DNA of 64,000 nt from CAYFFZ01 sp049976505 (lineage in GTDB: Archaea; Thermoproteota; Nitrososphaeria; Conexivisphaerales; UBA164), in NCBI GenBank assembly GCA_049976505.1, contig JBMFIC010000001.1, forward strand, positions 62,001 to 126,000, given 5' to 3'. The position numbers were made by a program, and so were the translations under genes. Of this stretch, positions 25,289 through 33,884 are shown piece after piece. The notes under the pieces were generated by a model. It was not told the DNA's origin. It ran no database searches and saw only the letters and a program-made list of their open reading frames with translations. Numbering within the stretch: the first letter of the stretch is position 1; the number at the start of each line of letters is the position of its first letter.

Positions 25289-25993
25289 TCATTCCTCCAG
25301 GAGTTTCATGTGTTTTATTGGTTCTCCTTCAAACTTGAATACTCTGCTTATTATCATGAGCTCAGGGCCACTCGTGCTCCTGCCGACGATCAGGCCCCTG
25401 CTGTTCCCTACGATTCCGGATGCAATAAATGGTACTCCTCCATTAACCGAGCCCACGTCTACATCTACTCCAAGCGCCTCCTTCGCCTTTCTTATCTCTT
25501 CCTCGGACGCCATAGGGTGGAGAAGGGCTCCCTTGTTTGTGGCCACTCCTACAGCTCCAACCTGATTGTAGCCTGCGATGCTCATCTTTAACAGCCTCAC
25601 CCTGAAAACCTTTGAAGCTTGGCTTATCTCATCGTCGCTCAGGATGGGTGATGCAATCCCACCATAGTCATTCACGAGAAACAGGTTACCTACGGCTGTG
25701 TAGACGGAGTTCAGCCTCTCGATTCCCCCATTAAGGAGGGCTCCTATGTTTTCCAGCTCTTCATCCGTTATGAACTTTGATGTAATGGCTCCAAATGAGT
25801 TCATAGCGAGAAGTGGGCCAAGGAGCCTTCCTCCAGCTACGCTCGCGTAGCCGAAATTCACTCCAAGCATCTCAGACATCAGCCTGCTCTTTCTTTCAGG
25901 ATAGCCGTTCGGAACAAGAAGCAAGCTCTCGGATGCCTTTAAGAATAGTCCTACGTTTGGATTTCTGTATACATTGTAAAGGTATATCGACAA
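25289..25993 (-). CDS. eif6: Translation initiation factor aIF6
   Basis: 234 aa with the repeated alpha/beta units of the IF6 pentein fold (VGLFLKASESLLLVPNGYPE, GRLLGPLLAMNSFGAITSKF, NGGVPFIASGIVGNSRGLIV). It binds the large subunit and blocks premature joining; archaeal aIF6 is an anti-association factor. In many archaea it lies in a cluster with L31e/L39e, pfdA and ftsY; here pfdA-ftsY are 6 kb away and no L31e/L39e gene is nearby. A TATA-like box (26009-26022) is about 24 nt upstream. Confidence 0.93.
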   Translation of the reverse strand: MSIYLYNVYRNPNVGLFLKASESLLLVPNGYPERKSRLMSEMLGVNFGYASVAGGRLLGPLLAMNSFGAITSKFITDEELENIGALLNGGIERLNSVYTAVGNLFLVNDYGGIASPILSDDEISQASKVFRVRLLKMSIAGYNQVGAVGVATNKGALLHPMASEEEIRKAKEALGVDVDVGSVNGGVPFIASGIVGNSRGLIVGRSTSGPELMIISRVFKFEGEPIKHMKLLEE

Positions 25994-26094
25994 CTTTTCA
26001 AATTAATGTCATGGGTTTTTTAAACGTTTACTGAAGAATCAGCTTAGACAGAGCAAAAAGCTTAACTAACTTTTAACAGTAACATTTACTGCAT

Positions 26095-26619
26095 TTGAAT
26101 CACGCGGAGCTTGTACTGACATGTTCGCTCGTCTCAGGAGCCCTTTTTGTACCCGGCGCAGTAGAGGACTTCAGATACAGGGAGGTGCATGATCACTTTC
26201 TTATTTTGCCTTACGCTTCTTATTTTGCCCTTTACCTTATAAGCGGGCTCTTCGCGCTTGAGCTCAGCCTTTTGCTTGCATTCGTATTCTTCGTAATACT
26301 TCTTATAATAAACAGAAAAGGGTACGTGGCGATCGGCGATGTGCTAGGCATGCCGTCCATATTTTCCATATTTTACGCTGTGCCTTTTCTGATCCTTTTC
26401 TTTCCCCTCACGGCCCTGATAGACCTGACAGCATATTATTATCGAAACAGAGATAACGGGGGTGAGCGCAAGGAAAACAACGAAAAGTTCGTCATCAAGC
26501 ACCAAAAGAATGGAAGGTACGAGTACGGCGTGCCGCTCGTGGGGTACGCTTATACAGCCGTTTTTCTTTCATCTCTCGCCTATGCCACGCTCTTAATCAT
26601 CAGACTTTTATCGTATTGA
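26095..26619 (+). CDS. Prepilin-peptidase-like membrane aspartic protease
   Basis: 174 aa with about five or six membrane helices. The two A24-family catalytic aspartates are visible: D in EDFRYREVHD near 25 and D in AIGDVLGMPS near 83 (GxGD-like, here A-I-G-D). A charged cytoplasmic loop (RNRDNGGERKENNEKFVIKH) precedes the last helix. Family members cleave class III signal peptides of archaeal pilins and archaellins. No pilin gene is adjacent. The start is TTG at 26095; no better in-frame codon is seen near the first helix. Confidence 0.75.
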   Translation: MNHAELVLTCSLVSGALFVPGAVEDFRYREVHDHFLILPYASYFALYLISGLFALELSLLLAFVFFVILLIINRKGYVAIGDVLGMPSIFSIFYAVPFLILFFPLTALIDLTAYYYRNRDNGGERKENNEKFVIKHQKNGRYEYGVPLVGYAYTAVFLSSLAYATLLIIRLLSY

Positions 26620-26656
26620 CAGCATAGTTCAAAGGGTATGCATAAGCGCTTGCACA

Positions 26657-26669
26657 CGCTTTATATTAG
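26657..26669 (+). promoter_or_regulatory. TATA box of sfsA
   Basis: GCTTTATATTAGG, centred about 26 nt before the ATG at 26688, one of the clearest TATA elements in the window. Confidence 0.6.
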
Positions 26670-26687
26670 GCGCTAAAAATCAATTCC

Positions 26688-27392
26688 ATGATGAAGGTAT
26701 GCCTGGAGATCCGCGACAAATACCACTACGGCAAAATAGTCAGAAGAGTCAACAGGTTTGTTGTATCGGTGTTGGCTGACAGTGACATAAAAGCCTGCCA
26801 CTTGCACGAAACAGGAAGGCTGAGGGAGCTCATATACCCGGGAAACGAGGTCATCTACGTTGATAAGAAGCGAAGCAAGACCAGCTGTCTCATTATTGCC
26901 GCAAGAGGCAGAAAAACCTGGGTTATAACGGACTCAGCGCTCCAAAGACCTCTTGCCCTCTGCATGCTGAGGGAAATGGGTAGCGTTAAGCCCGAGGTAA
27001 AACTCCTGGACAGCAGAATTGATTTTTTCGTTGAGCCTGACACATATGTAGAAACAAAGGGCTGCACTCTGGCTGAGAACGGGGTAGCCCTTTTTCCGGA
27101 TGCTCCGACCGAGAGAGGTAGAAGGCATCTGGAGGACCTCATTAAGGTCGTAAAGGATGGCAAGAATGCGCTGATATACTTTCTGATAATGAGGGATGAC
27201 GTTAGGTGCTTTTACCCTAACTACGCTACAGACCCGGAGTTCTCCAGGCTCTTATTTGAAGCCATAAGAGCTGGGGTTGGATTCAGGGCATCGGTCTTCA
27301 CCATAAGAACGGAAGAAAGGCTTAAAGTCTATTACGTAAAGGATGTCGGATTGTGCAGAGAGAGGCCTCAGGTTAAGGGGTCTGATTTTTAA
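26688..27392 (+). CDS. sfsA: SfsA-family DNA-binding/nuclease-like protein
   Basis: 234 aa. Family motifs: VNRFVVSVLADSDIKACHLH near 19, TGRLRELIYPGNEVIYV near 41, SRIDFFVEPDTYVETKGCTL near 105 (D and E-x-K in a PD-(D/E)xK-like arrangement) and FPDAPTERGRRHLEDL near 137. SfsA was named for sugar-fermentation stimulation in E. coli, but its molecular role is unsettled; the core resembles a restriction-endonuclease fold. A TATA box (GCTTTATATTAGG, 26657-26669) is about 26 nt upstream, so the mRNA is leaderless. Confidence 0.92.
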   Translation: MMKVCLEIRDKYHYGKIVRRVNRFVVSVLADSDIKACHLHETGRLRELIYPGNEVIYVDKKRSKTSCLIIAARGRKTWVITDSALQRPLALCMLREMGSVKPEVKLLDSRIDFFVEPDTYVETKGCTLAENGVALFPDAPTERGRRHLEDLIKVVKDGKNALIYFLIMRDDVRCFYPNYATDPEFSRLLFEAIRAGVGFRASVFTIRTEERLKVYYVKDVGLCRERPQVKGSDF

Positions 27393-27436
27393 TTAAAGAA
27401 TTTATTACCATAAATCCTATTTTCAAATAAACAGAA

Positions 27437-28405
27437 ATGGTCACCAACCTTACAGAGGAGGCCAAGGCGATCTGGGCCAAGGCCATAAGGGCCAAGGATC
27501 CGGAGGAGAAGCTGAGGCTTCTCCAGCTTTTCTACTCTAAGATGCCCCATCACAAGGGCACGGAAAAGCTGGAGGTCTCCATAAAAAGACAGATAGCCGC
27601 GCTTAAGGAGGAAATAATAGAAAGCAAAAAGAAGAAGGCGGTTAGAAAGGACATCTGGATTGTAAAAAAGCAGGGCGTAATGGCCGTCCTCGTTGACTAT
27701 GATTTTACCGACTCATTCTACAGGCTCACTGGGGTAAACCCTTCCCAGTATGAAGTTTTTTCCAGGCCCTTCGTAGCGCCCTTAAAGGCCCTTGATATAA
27801 TCATACAGACGTATTACGCTCCTATTGGCGTTGGAAACCTGAAGAACTTTATGAAGCTGATAAAGCAGGCCGACGTCCTGATAATAGCCGATGAAAGGGT
27901 CGTTCCGCTGTTAGAGTCCGAGGACATCGTACTTGTCCAGAACAGGAGAAGAGCCGTCGAAATCTTAAGAATGCCAACAGGAGGGATAAGAATTATTGGG
28001 AAATCAAGGTTCATTTCTGAGGAGAAGCTGAGAAGCTTCCTAACTGACTATGGAATTTTAAACTGCGTTATAAAGATAAGCGAAGATGCCACCATGGATG
28101 ACGTTGAGGATTATATCTTTGGAAAGATGCAGAAGGTATTTGTGAATATGAAGCCAGACCCCAAGGAACTAGTTTCTGATATTTTGAAGGCGCTGGGCCT
28201 GATCAGAATCTACACCCTGGATTCTGAGGGAGCTATTGTAGGGCCTCCCCTGCTGGTCAGGGTAGGAAGCACGGTGGGTGATGTAGCGAGAGAAATAAAC
28301 ATCAAGAATGCCAAAGGGGCTTACATAGTAAGAAACGGGTCCAAGATGAGGGTGGGAGTTAGTTTTGAGCTTGAGGAAGGAGATCAGATAAGAATATTAT
28401 ATTAG
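27437..28405 (+). CDS. DRG-like TGS protein with no P-loop (pseudo-GTPase)
   Basis: 322 aa. The N-terminus is DRG/Obg-like (NLTEEAKAIWAKAIRAKDPE, then MPHHKGTEKLEVSIKRQIAA), exactly where archaeal DRG GTPases begin. The C-terminus (260-322) is a TGS domain (IRIYTLDSEGAIVGPPLLVR, KGAYIVRNGSKMRVGVSFEL). The G1 position at about 84-95 reads VLVDYDFTDSFY instead of GxxNVGKST. DTPG and NKxD motifs are also missing, so GTP hydrolysis is unlikely. The frame is intact and long, so it is probably a functional non-catalytic paralogue. DRG proteins bind translating ribosomes. It is convergent with dph2. Confidence 0.8.
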   Translation: MVTNLTEEAKAIWAKAIRAKDPEEKLRLLQLFYSKMPHHKGTEKLEVSIKRQIAALKEEIIESKKKKAVRKDIWIVKKQGVMAVLVDYDFTDSFYRLTGVNPSQYEVFSRPFVAPLKALDIIIQTYYAPIGVGNLKNFMKLIKQADVLIIADERVVPLLESEDIVLVQNRRRAVEILRMPTGGIRIIGKSRFISEEKLRSFLTDYGILNCVIKISEDATMDDVEDYIFGKMQKVFVNMKPDPKELVSDILKALGLIRIYTLDSEGAIVGPPLLVRVGSTVGDVAREINIKNAKGAYIVRNGSKMRVGVSFELEEGDQIRILY

Positions 28406-28411
28406 GATTAA

Positions 28412-29416
28412 TTAGAACCAGACAGCCATTCTGTATGGGTTTTCAACGCTCATGCCTTTCTTAAGCTTTATGAGAGCCAAGGCCTCCGGATATGAAAGAA
28501 CGGGCACTCTGAATCCCTCGACGTTCATCGGGATTCTCGGGCAGGCCACCTCAACAAAAGCATCTATGCGCTCGAACTTGTTTATCTTTTCAGGAGTTAT
28601 CTCGTTCATAACGATCCGCACAGTTCGGACCCCTAGCTTGCGCAGCTCTTTGTCTATTAAATCGGCCTTCTTGAGGTTTACCTGGCCCTCCTTTTCCCCT
28701 ATTATCAGGCCTATTCTTTCAGCTTTCATAGCCAGACCTATCCTGGCAAAGGAGGACCGCAGCGCTTTTACTGCTTCATCCTCGACGTCCATAATCTCCA
28801 TCGCGTGCGGATCCATCATTAAGGTGCGTCTTTCGGTTGAGAGCCTGAGGCCTATTGCATGGAAAAGGCTCTCGCCCAGAAGTATGTTATAGCTTGCGCT
28901 TCCAGCAAACGCCGAATAAAAGTTGCAGCCAAGCACCTGACCTTGAAGAAGCGTTTCGTACTTTCCCACGGGCGCAAGCTCTATTTTATCTTTGAGCATC
29001 TTCATGATTTTTAAGTATGCGCTGTAGTAGTTTGAAAGCGTGTAGAACCCAGCTTTTCCCTCGATCTTATTAGAAGATATATAATCGAGAAGAAGCTTGC
29101 TGAGCCTCTCAAGCGTCTCGTCGGTAAATGCGTATTCAATATCAATAAATCTTGTGTTGCCTATACGCTCAAGGCCAATTCTATGTCCTACGTTGAAGAT
29201 AAGGTCGGCGTGAACGTTGAACGCCTTCTCTGTCTGAAGGTCACAGGAGCCGTACGATGGATCGCCAGATATGTACGCCTCGATTCCCTTGTTTTCAAGA
29301 TGTTCCTGGATCTCAAGCATCGCCGTTATAAGCCCGTCAGGGCCTACTATCAGCACGGACCTGGGTTTTTCCTTACTGACGATGCTATCTATCTGATCCC
29401 AGTTAATGAAAATCAA
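28412..29416 (-). CDS. dph2: Diphthamide biosynthesis enzyme Dph2
   Basis: 334 aa non-canonical radical SAM enzyme that transfers the aminocarboxypropyl group of SAM to a histidine of elongation factor 2. The three cluster cysteines, one per domain, are C58 (SYGSCD), C164 (VLGCNF) and C292 (VACPRIP), matching the spacing of archaeal Dph2. It starts 4 nt inside the end of rpl10e, so the pair is cotranscribed, with both products linked to the translation machinery. Confidence 0.93.
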   Translation of the reverse strand: MIFINWDQIDSIVSKEKPRSVLIVGPDGLITAMLEIQEHLENKGIEAYISGDPSYGSCDLQTEKAFNVHADLIFNVGHRIGLERIGNTRFIDIEYAFTDETLERLSKLLLDYISSNKIEGKAGFYTLSNYYSAYLKIMKMLKDKIELAPVGKYETLLQGQVLGCNFYSAFAGSASYNILLGESLFHAIGLRLSTERRTLMMDPHAMEIMDVEDEAVKALRSSFARIGLAMKAERIGLIIGEKEGQVNLKKADLIDKELRKLGVRTVRIVMNEITPEKINKFERIDAFVEVACPRIPMNVEGFRVPVLSYPEALALIKLKKGMSVENPYRMAVWF

Positions 29417-29931
29417 GAGGCCTGAGGAGCAACCTCTTTCTGAGCTTCTATTATTTCAAGTCTTGTCTTTACCGGAAGCTTCGACCTAGCAACCCTGAGT
29501 GCCTCTTTGGCCTTTTCGAGGAACTCCTTCTTTACATATATTTCAAGTATTACGTCTCCCGGTTCCACCCTAGCCGCAAGACCTATGGGCTTACCAAAAG
29601 CCCTTCTCATGCCCTCAGAAAGCCTATCCGCACCTGCGGTTGCAATCATCTTGTTTTCCCTGAGGATAACATGCGGGTATGGAACGAGTCTCAGGAAGTA
29701 GTTGTTTTCGCCTATCTCCTCTATGGTCTTGTTTGCTGCCACCCTGGCTGCCTCAAGGGCGTTCTGCCTTATCTGGACTTTCCCCTCCGAGACGAGCCTA
29801 AGTATATAGTCATAACCTGTAGTGAGCTTCCCCATGGTGAACTTTGCTATCCTAAGCCCTGGAATGGCGTCGATGTACTCCCTCCTTACGTATGGCATGC
29901 CCTCGGGGCGTCTGTAATTTCTTCCTTTCAA
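29413..29931 (-). CDS. rpl10e: Large ribosomal subunit protein L10e (uL16)
   Basis: 172 aa. GRNYRRPEGMPYVRREYIDA at the N-terminus and RLVPYPHVILRENKM, then AFGKPIGLAARV in the middle identify the archaeal/eukaryotic L10e (uL16), which sits near the peptidyl transferase centre. The start codon is TTG at 29931, with a TATA-like box at 29956-29967 about 30 nt upstream. Cotranscribed with dph2. Confidence 0.96.
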   Translation of the reverse strand: MKGRNYRRPEGMPYVRREYIDAIPGLRIAKFTMGKLTTGYDYILRLVSEGKVQIRQNALEAARVAANKTIEEIGENNYFLRLVPYPHVILRENKMIATAGADRLSEGMRRAFGKPIGLAARVEPGDVILEIYVKKEFLEKAKEALRVARSKLPVKTRLEIIEAQKEVAPQAS

Positions 29932-30000
29932 CCCAGCTTACCATAAGAGCGCAGAATTTAAAAACGTTGCTAAAAGAGCCCCCAGAGCGCTACGCGCCTC

Positions 30001-30777
30001 TTATGTTAACCTAGCTATCGCGGGCAGCGATCTCTTATGCTGGCTGCTGTCCATCAGGCTCAGAACTCTCTGGGCCTTGTCCTTCCATTTGTTTATTACT
30101 TCATCACGTGGCCTCTTAAGGTCTATGAGCTCGTAGAGTATTCTGTCGGCAACTTCATATGAAATACCTAGCTCGTCCTCAGCTGTCTGGCCAGGCCAGA
30201 GCCTCGGGCTGCTTTTCTTCTTTACTATGGATTCCGGCAGCTGAAAGTGCTCCGCGGCCTCTCGAACCTCAGTCTTGTACAGATCACCTATCGGAAGAAT
30301 ATCCACGCCTCCGTCTCCGTACTTGGTAAAATAGCCAAGGTAGAGCTCGCTTTTATCGCCCGTTCCGACCACGAGGCCACCCAACTTATTGGCATAGTAG
30401 TAGAGTATCGACATCCTTATTCTAGCCTTTAAATTACCTACGGCCCTGTTATCACCGGGTTCAAGAACACTCAGGTAAGTTTTTGCGATCTGATCGATGT
30501 ACACGATCCTGTATGAAATATCTAGCTCGTTGGCTAATTCTCTTGCATCATTTATGTCATCTTCAGGGGTGGACGTAGAATCGGGCAGCAGGAAGGCAAA
30601 TATCCTGTTTTTGCTTATGGAGTTTGCGAGAAAATAGGCCGTCAGCGACGAGTCCACCCCTCCGCTGAGGCCTATTACTGCGTATCTTTCGCCGATCATT
30701 TCGCTAAGGAACTCGGTGATTTTCTCATATATAACATCGAAGGACAGGCCTCTAAGCGTCGTGACGCTGGTGTCCAT
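30001..30777 (-). CDS. nadE: NH3-dependent NAD+ synthetase
   Basis: 258 aa N-type ATP pyrophosphatase that amidates nicotinate adenine dinucleotide. The PP-loop is IGLSGGVDSSLTAYFL near 36, followed by GTGDKSELYLGYFTKYGDGG near 140, which binds substrate. There is no glutaminase domain, so free ammonia is the nitrogen source. It is the last gene of a leftward run pfdA-ftsY-udg-nadE, 15 nt after the glycosylase gene. Confidence 0.95.
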   Translation of the reverse strand: MDTSVTTLRGLSFDVIYEKITEFLSEMIGERYAVIGLSGGVDSSLTAYFLANSISKNRIFAFLLPDSTSTPEDDINDARELANELDISYRIVYIDQIAKTYLSVLEPGDNRAVGNLKARIRMSILYYYANKLGGLVVGTGDKSELYLGYFTKYGDGGVDILPIGDLYKTEVREAAEHFQLPESIVKKKSSPRLWPGQTAEDELGISYEVADRILYELIDLKRPRDEVINKWKDKAQRVLSLMDSSQHKRSLPAIARLT

Positions 30778-30792
30778 GCGAATTGTTACGCC

Positions 30793-31479
30793 TTAGTTCT
30801 TAAATTGTTTTTCTGATTCTGATTGAGCTTCACGTTTGGCTCTTTCAAGAACCTTAACCAGCATTTCCATGCTAAGCTTCTTCGTAAAGGTGTTCTGTGG
30901 CGAAGGATGATACGAGCATATTATCTTTATTCCGCTGGCACCTGTCTCACACCCGTGAGAAAACCTCCTTTTTTCTGCCTTCATTCCCAACACCTCAAGC
31001 GCTTTCAAGGACCATTCATAGGCAAAGGCCCCAAGCACTATGATGACCCTTGGCTTGATCTCGGCAATCTCTCTAATTAGGAACCTTCTCATACAAGTTT
31101 CGGCCTCCTCCCTTGTGGGTTTGTTTTCTGGCGGAGCGCACTTGACGACGGCAGTTATGTACGCGCCGTTCACCTGCAGGCCGTCTCCTGGAAAGCGAGA
31201 GACGGGAATGTTTGAGTAGCCGGCCCTGTACAGAGCTTCGAAAAGAAAATCGCCGGATTTATCGCCCGTAAAAACTCTTCCTGTCCTGTTACCGCCGTGG
31301 GCGCTGGGCGCAAGGCCAATGATCATTATCCCCGATTTTGGGTTTCCAAAGCCTGGGACAGGCCTTTTCCAGTATCTGCCCTCGCTTCCTTTCTTCTCCT
31401 TAACCGATTCTCTGTACTTCACAAGACGTGGACAGGCGTTGCACGCAGCTATTTCGTCAAAAAAGAGGGATTCCGACAA
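30793..31479 (-). CDS. Family 5 (UDGb-type) uracil-DNA glycosylase
   Basis: 228 aa. Motif 1 is GLAPSAHGGNRTGRVFTGD (residues 55-73) and motif 2 is HPSPQNTF near 191, both matching UDGb. Family 5 lacks the polar catalytic residue of family 4 and accepts uracil, hypoxanthine and related lesions. Fe-S cysteines are in CNACPRLV near 13, VVKCAPP near 113 and ETCMRRF near 127. The start is 1 nt from the end of ftsY, giving operon linkage. Relevant to repair of deaminated bases at high temperature (inference). Confidence 0.92.
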   Translation of the reverse strand: MSESLFFDEIAACNACPRLVKYRESVKEKKGSEGRYWKRPVPGFGNPKSGIMIIGLAPSAHGGNRTGRVFTGDKSGDFLFEALYRAGYSNIPVSRFPGDGLQVNGAYITAVVKCAPPENKPTREEAETCMRRFLIREIAEIKPRVIIVLGAFAYEWSLKALEVLGMKAEKRRFSHGCETGASGIKIICSYHPSPQNTFTKKLSMEMLVKVLERAKREAQSESEKQFKN

Positions 31480-31480
31480 T

Positions 31481-32368
31481 TCACTCGCCCAGCAGCTTTC
31501 TTAGAATCCAGCCTGAGCTGAACGGCTCAAGATCCTCGTACCTCTGGCCAGTTCCAACGTACATGATGGGCCTCTTAGTGAAGTATGCAAGATTCAGCAG
31601 AGATCCGCCCTTAACTTCGGCATCAACCTTCGTAACAATTGAGTGCGAGAAACCTGGCTTGTTAAGAAACGCGAGCGCCTGATTTATCATGTCATAGCCC
31701 GCAAGGGAATCACCCACGAATATGTTCAGGTCTGACCTTACAACGTTCACAAGCTTCACGAGCTCGTTCAAAAGGGATTCGTTGGTTTGCATCCTGCCTG
31801 CAGTATCTATTAGGACCACCTCGTGCCCATTGGATCTAGCATACTCGACCGCATCGCGAGAAAGAGCTGCTGGATCAAACCCATATGGTCGGTAATACAC
31901 ATCGACCCCTATCTTTCTCCCGTGCTCCTGAAGCTGCTCAATCGCCCCAGTTCTGAACGTATCAGCAGCAACCATAAGGGGCCTGATGCCGGTTTTTTTC
32001 AGATTGAACGCCACCTTGGCAACGGTCGTTGTCTTGCCGGTTCCGTTTATGCCTATAAAAACAACCGTGAACGGCCTCTTTCCAGAAGCAGCGTATAACT
32101 CTGGAAGGGTCTGCGACTGAATAAATATTCCATTTATAACCTCGGCAAGAAGCTGTTTTATGGTCTCATTCTTGTAGCCTTTCGCGTTATGCTCCTTTAC
32201 CCTTCTGAGAAGCTCGTTTTTAAGATAATCAAGCACCTCAAAGCTAACATCGGCCTCTATGAATTCAATTTCTCTTTCCCTGAAGAAGCGCTCTACGTCG
32301 CTCTCTGAAATTTTTCCCGTTACTGTGGAAACTAGATCCGAGAAAAGCCTCTTAAGCCTGCTGAACAT
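31481..32368 (-). CDS. ftsY: Signal recognition particle receptor FtsY
   Basis: 295 aa SRP GTPase with a short N domain and NG core: G1 GINGTGKTTTVAKVAF near 109, DTFRTGAIEQL near 140, G3 DTAGRMQTN near 191 and G4 TKVD near 249. It docks the SRP-ribosome complex at the membrane. There is no long acidic A domain, as in other archaea. Its start overlaps the end of pfdA by 17 nt, the conserved archaeal pfdA-ftsY pairing. Confidence 0.96.
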   Translation of the reverse strand: MFSRLKRLFSDLVSTVTGKISESDVERFFREREIEFIEADVSFEVLDYLKNELLRRVKEHNAKGYKNETIKQLLAEVINGIFIQSQTLPELYAASGKRPFTVVFIGINGTGKTTTVAKVAFNLKKTGIRPLMVAADTFRTGAIEQLQEHGRKIGVDVYYRPYGFDPAALSRDAVEYARSNGHEVVLIDTAGRMQTNESLLNELVKLVNVVRSDLNIFVGDSLAGYDMINQALAFLNKPGFSHSIVTKVDAEVKGGSLLNLAYFTKRPIMYVGTGQRYEDLEPFSSGWILRKLLGE

Positions 32369-32792
32369 TTCTGGCCCTTTTCAGAAGCTCGTTGAGCTCA
32401 TACCTTGCGGCCTCCAGCCTTTCTTCGATGGATTTTTTGTCCTGTTGAGCATTTGATAGCGCTGACTCGAGCTCCTCCAGCCTCTTATTTAGAAACTCAA
32501 GAGCTTCTGCTTTCTTCTTGGTCATTATAACCCCTCCGCCTATCTTTACCATGATCTTGCTGCTTGAGTCAACCTTCGTTTTAAGCAACACGTCTCCCCC
32601 CACGGGTACTATAATCTCTGCCTCACCTGCTTCTGGCAGTATCTCTATGGCAGATTTAGCTGCCCTAGTCTCCTCGATGGCCTGCGTTATGAGGTAAATT
32701 CTCGATATCACGCTTTCATAGAAGTTCTCAAGCACCGAGACCAAACTCGCCAACTCGTTTATCTTTGCCTCGAGGTTCTGCTGTGCGCTCAA
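32352..32792 (-). CDS. pfdA: Prefoldin alpha subunit
   Basis: 146 aa with two long coiled-coil helices (residues 1-45 and 100-146) flanking a beta-hairpin region (IIVPVGGDVLLKTKVDSSSK), the standard alpha-prefoldin layout. Hexameric prefoldin holds unfolded proteins for the thermosome. The start codon is TTG at 32792 with an A/T-rich box about 23 nt upstream. First gene of the operon with ftsY, udg and nadE. Confidence 0.93.
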   Translation of the reverse strand: MSAQQNLEAKINELASLVSVLENFYESVISRIYLITQAIEETRAAKSAIEILPEAGEAEIIVPVGGDVLLKTKVDSSSKIMVKIGGGVIMTKKKAEALEFLNKRLEELESALSNAQQDKKSIEERLEAARYELNELLKRARNVQQA

Positions 32793-32882
32793 TTTGTCAT
32801 GATTACTTTAATGATATGGTTAATTAACTTATCCATTTAAGTTCTGAAAAATGACGCAGTTGCCTTAAAAACTGTCAGGCTT

Positions 32883-33863
32883 CTAGAGCCCGACCATGTT
32901 TTTGAGGACGTTTTTGTAGGCGTTCTGGATCTTTTTGAACTCCGTGTCCGAGTTTCCAATGTAAATGCCAAGGCCGTTGAGCATGGACTCTGTAATGTCC
33001 TTGATGTTAAACAGCTGTATGTAGTTGTGGTAGTACGTTACAGACCTCTTTGGCGGAAGCAGATGGAACACTATTGTGTAATCGGTGCCAGAAACCTCGT
33101 GAAGTGCTTTTGCTGAAGTTAGCAGCAGAAAAGCTAGATCCTGAAGCTCCTTCTGCGTCAGCTTTGAGATTGGCTTGTAATGTGTCAGGCTTGTTATTCT
33201 TATCTCGTTCTTCCTAGATGGGGACCAGGGATAATAGGCTATCCAGTTCTCGTTCCTGTATATCAGCTTGGAGCCGAGCTCCTCCGCTTTTATAACTTCG
33301 CAGATAGGACATGTGTCCTTGTCCTCCAAGGACTTTACGAACCTGTTCATTTCCTCGTTTATCACTTTAGGCACGAAAGGAAGGCCAATGACGTCAAAAT
33401 GCGGATGGCCTTCCATATCGGCCCCATCTGCTGAAAGCATTATTATTGAAATGTAAATCACCCTGTTAAGATCCGAGAGCTTCTTATAGGTCTCCTGAAT
33501 AGCATAAAGAGCTTCATAAACCTGATCCTTAGAGAGCTCATGAAAGGGCTCGTGATCCTTTCCGATAAAAACAACGTAGTGCTTTCCCTTTGCGGGCTCG
33601 CTTTTATAAGGCCACTCGTTCCACTCGCCGGTGTACTTGTCGTCAACAAGAGGCTGGGGATGCTCGGCAACCAGGACATCCCAGTTTTCAATTTCCTCCT
33701 TTTCCTTCTTGATCTTAAGAAAGCTTGCTTTGCTGGCAGTTTCCCGTGATATTGAAAAAACCGGATTAGCTTTACCGTTGCATACCGGGCACTTTATCGG
33801 AAACGTAACATCCCACTGAATGTGAGTGACGCCTGTTATGTAGTCGTATCTAATCTGAGGCAT
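32883..33863 (-). CDS. GalT-like HIT-superfamily nucleotidyltransferase
   Basis: 326 aa with GalT-type architecture: an N-terminal CPVC (C25, C28), a VVFIGKDHEPFHELSKDQVY stretch and a second Cys pair (CPIC near 189). Galactose-1-phosphate uridylyltransferase uses a HPHxQ/H triad; here the site reads H153-P-H155-F-D157, so the third residue is Asp. The second histidine, which carries the uridylyl group in GalT, is retained. It could be a sugar-1-phosphate nucleotidyltransferase or a phosphorylase of the HIT superfamily with another substrate. Its TATA-like box (about 33885-33897) overlaps the end of the phosphoglycerate mutase gene. Confidence 0.78.
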   Translation of the reverse strand: MPQIRYDYITGVTHIQWDVTFPIKCPVCNGKANPVFSISRETASKASFLKIKKEKEEIENWDVLVAEHPQPLVDDKYTGEWNEWPYKSEPAKGKHYVVFIGKDHEPFHELSKDQVYEALYAIQETYKKLSDLNRVIYISIIMLSADGADMEGHPHFDVIGLPFVPKVINEEMNRFVKSLEDKDTCPICEVIKAEELGSKLIYRNENWIAYYPWSPSRKNEIRITSLTHYKPISKLTQKELQDLAFLLLTSAKALHEVSGTDYTIVFHLLPPKRSVTYYHNYIQLFNIKDITESMLNGLGIYIGNSDTEFKKIQNAYKNVLKNMVGL

Positions 33864-33884
33864 GCTAAGTTTATCTCCCTATGT

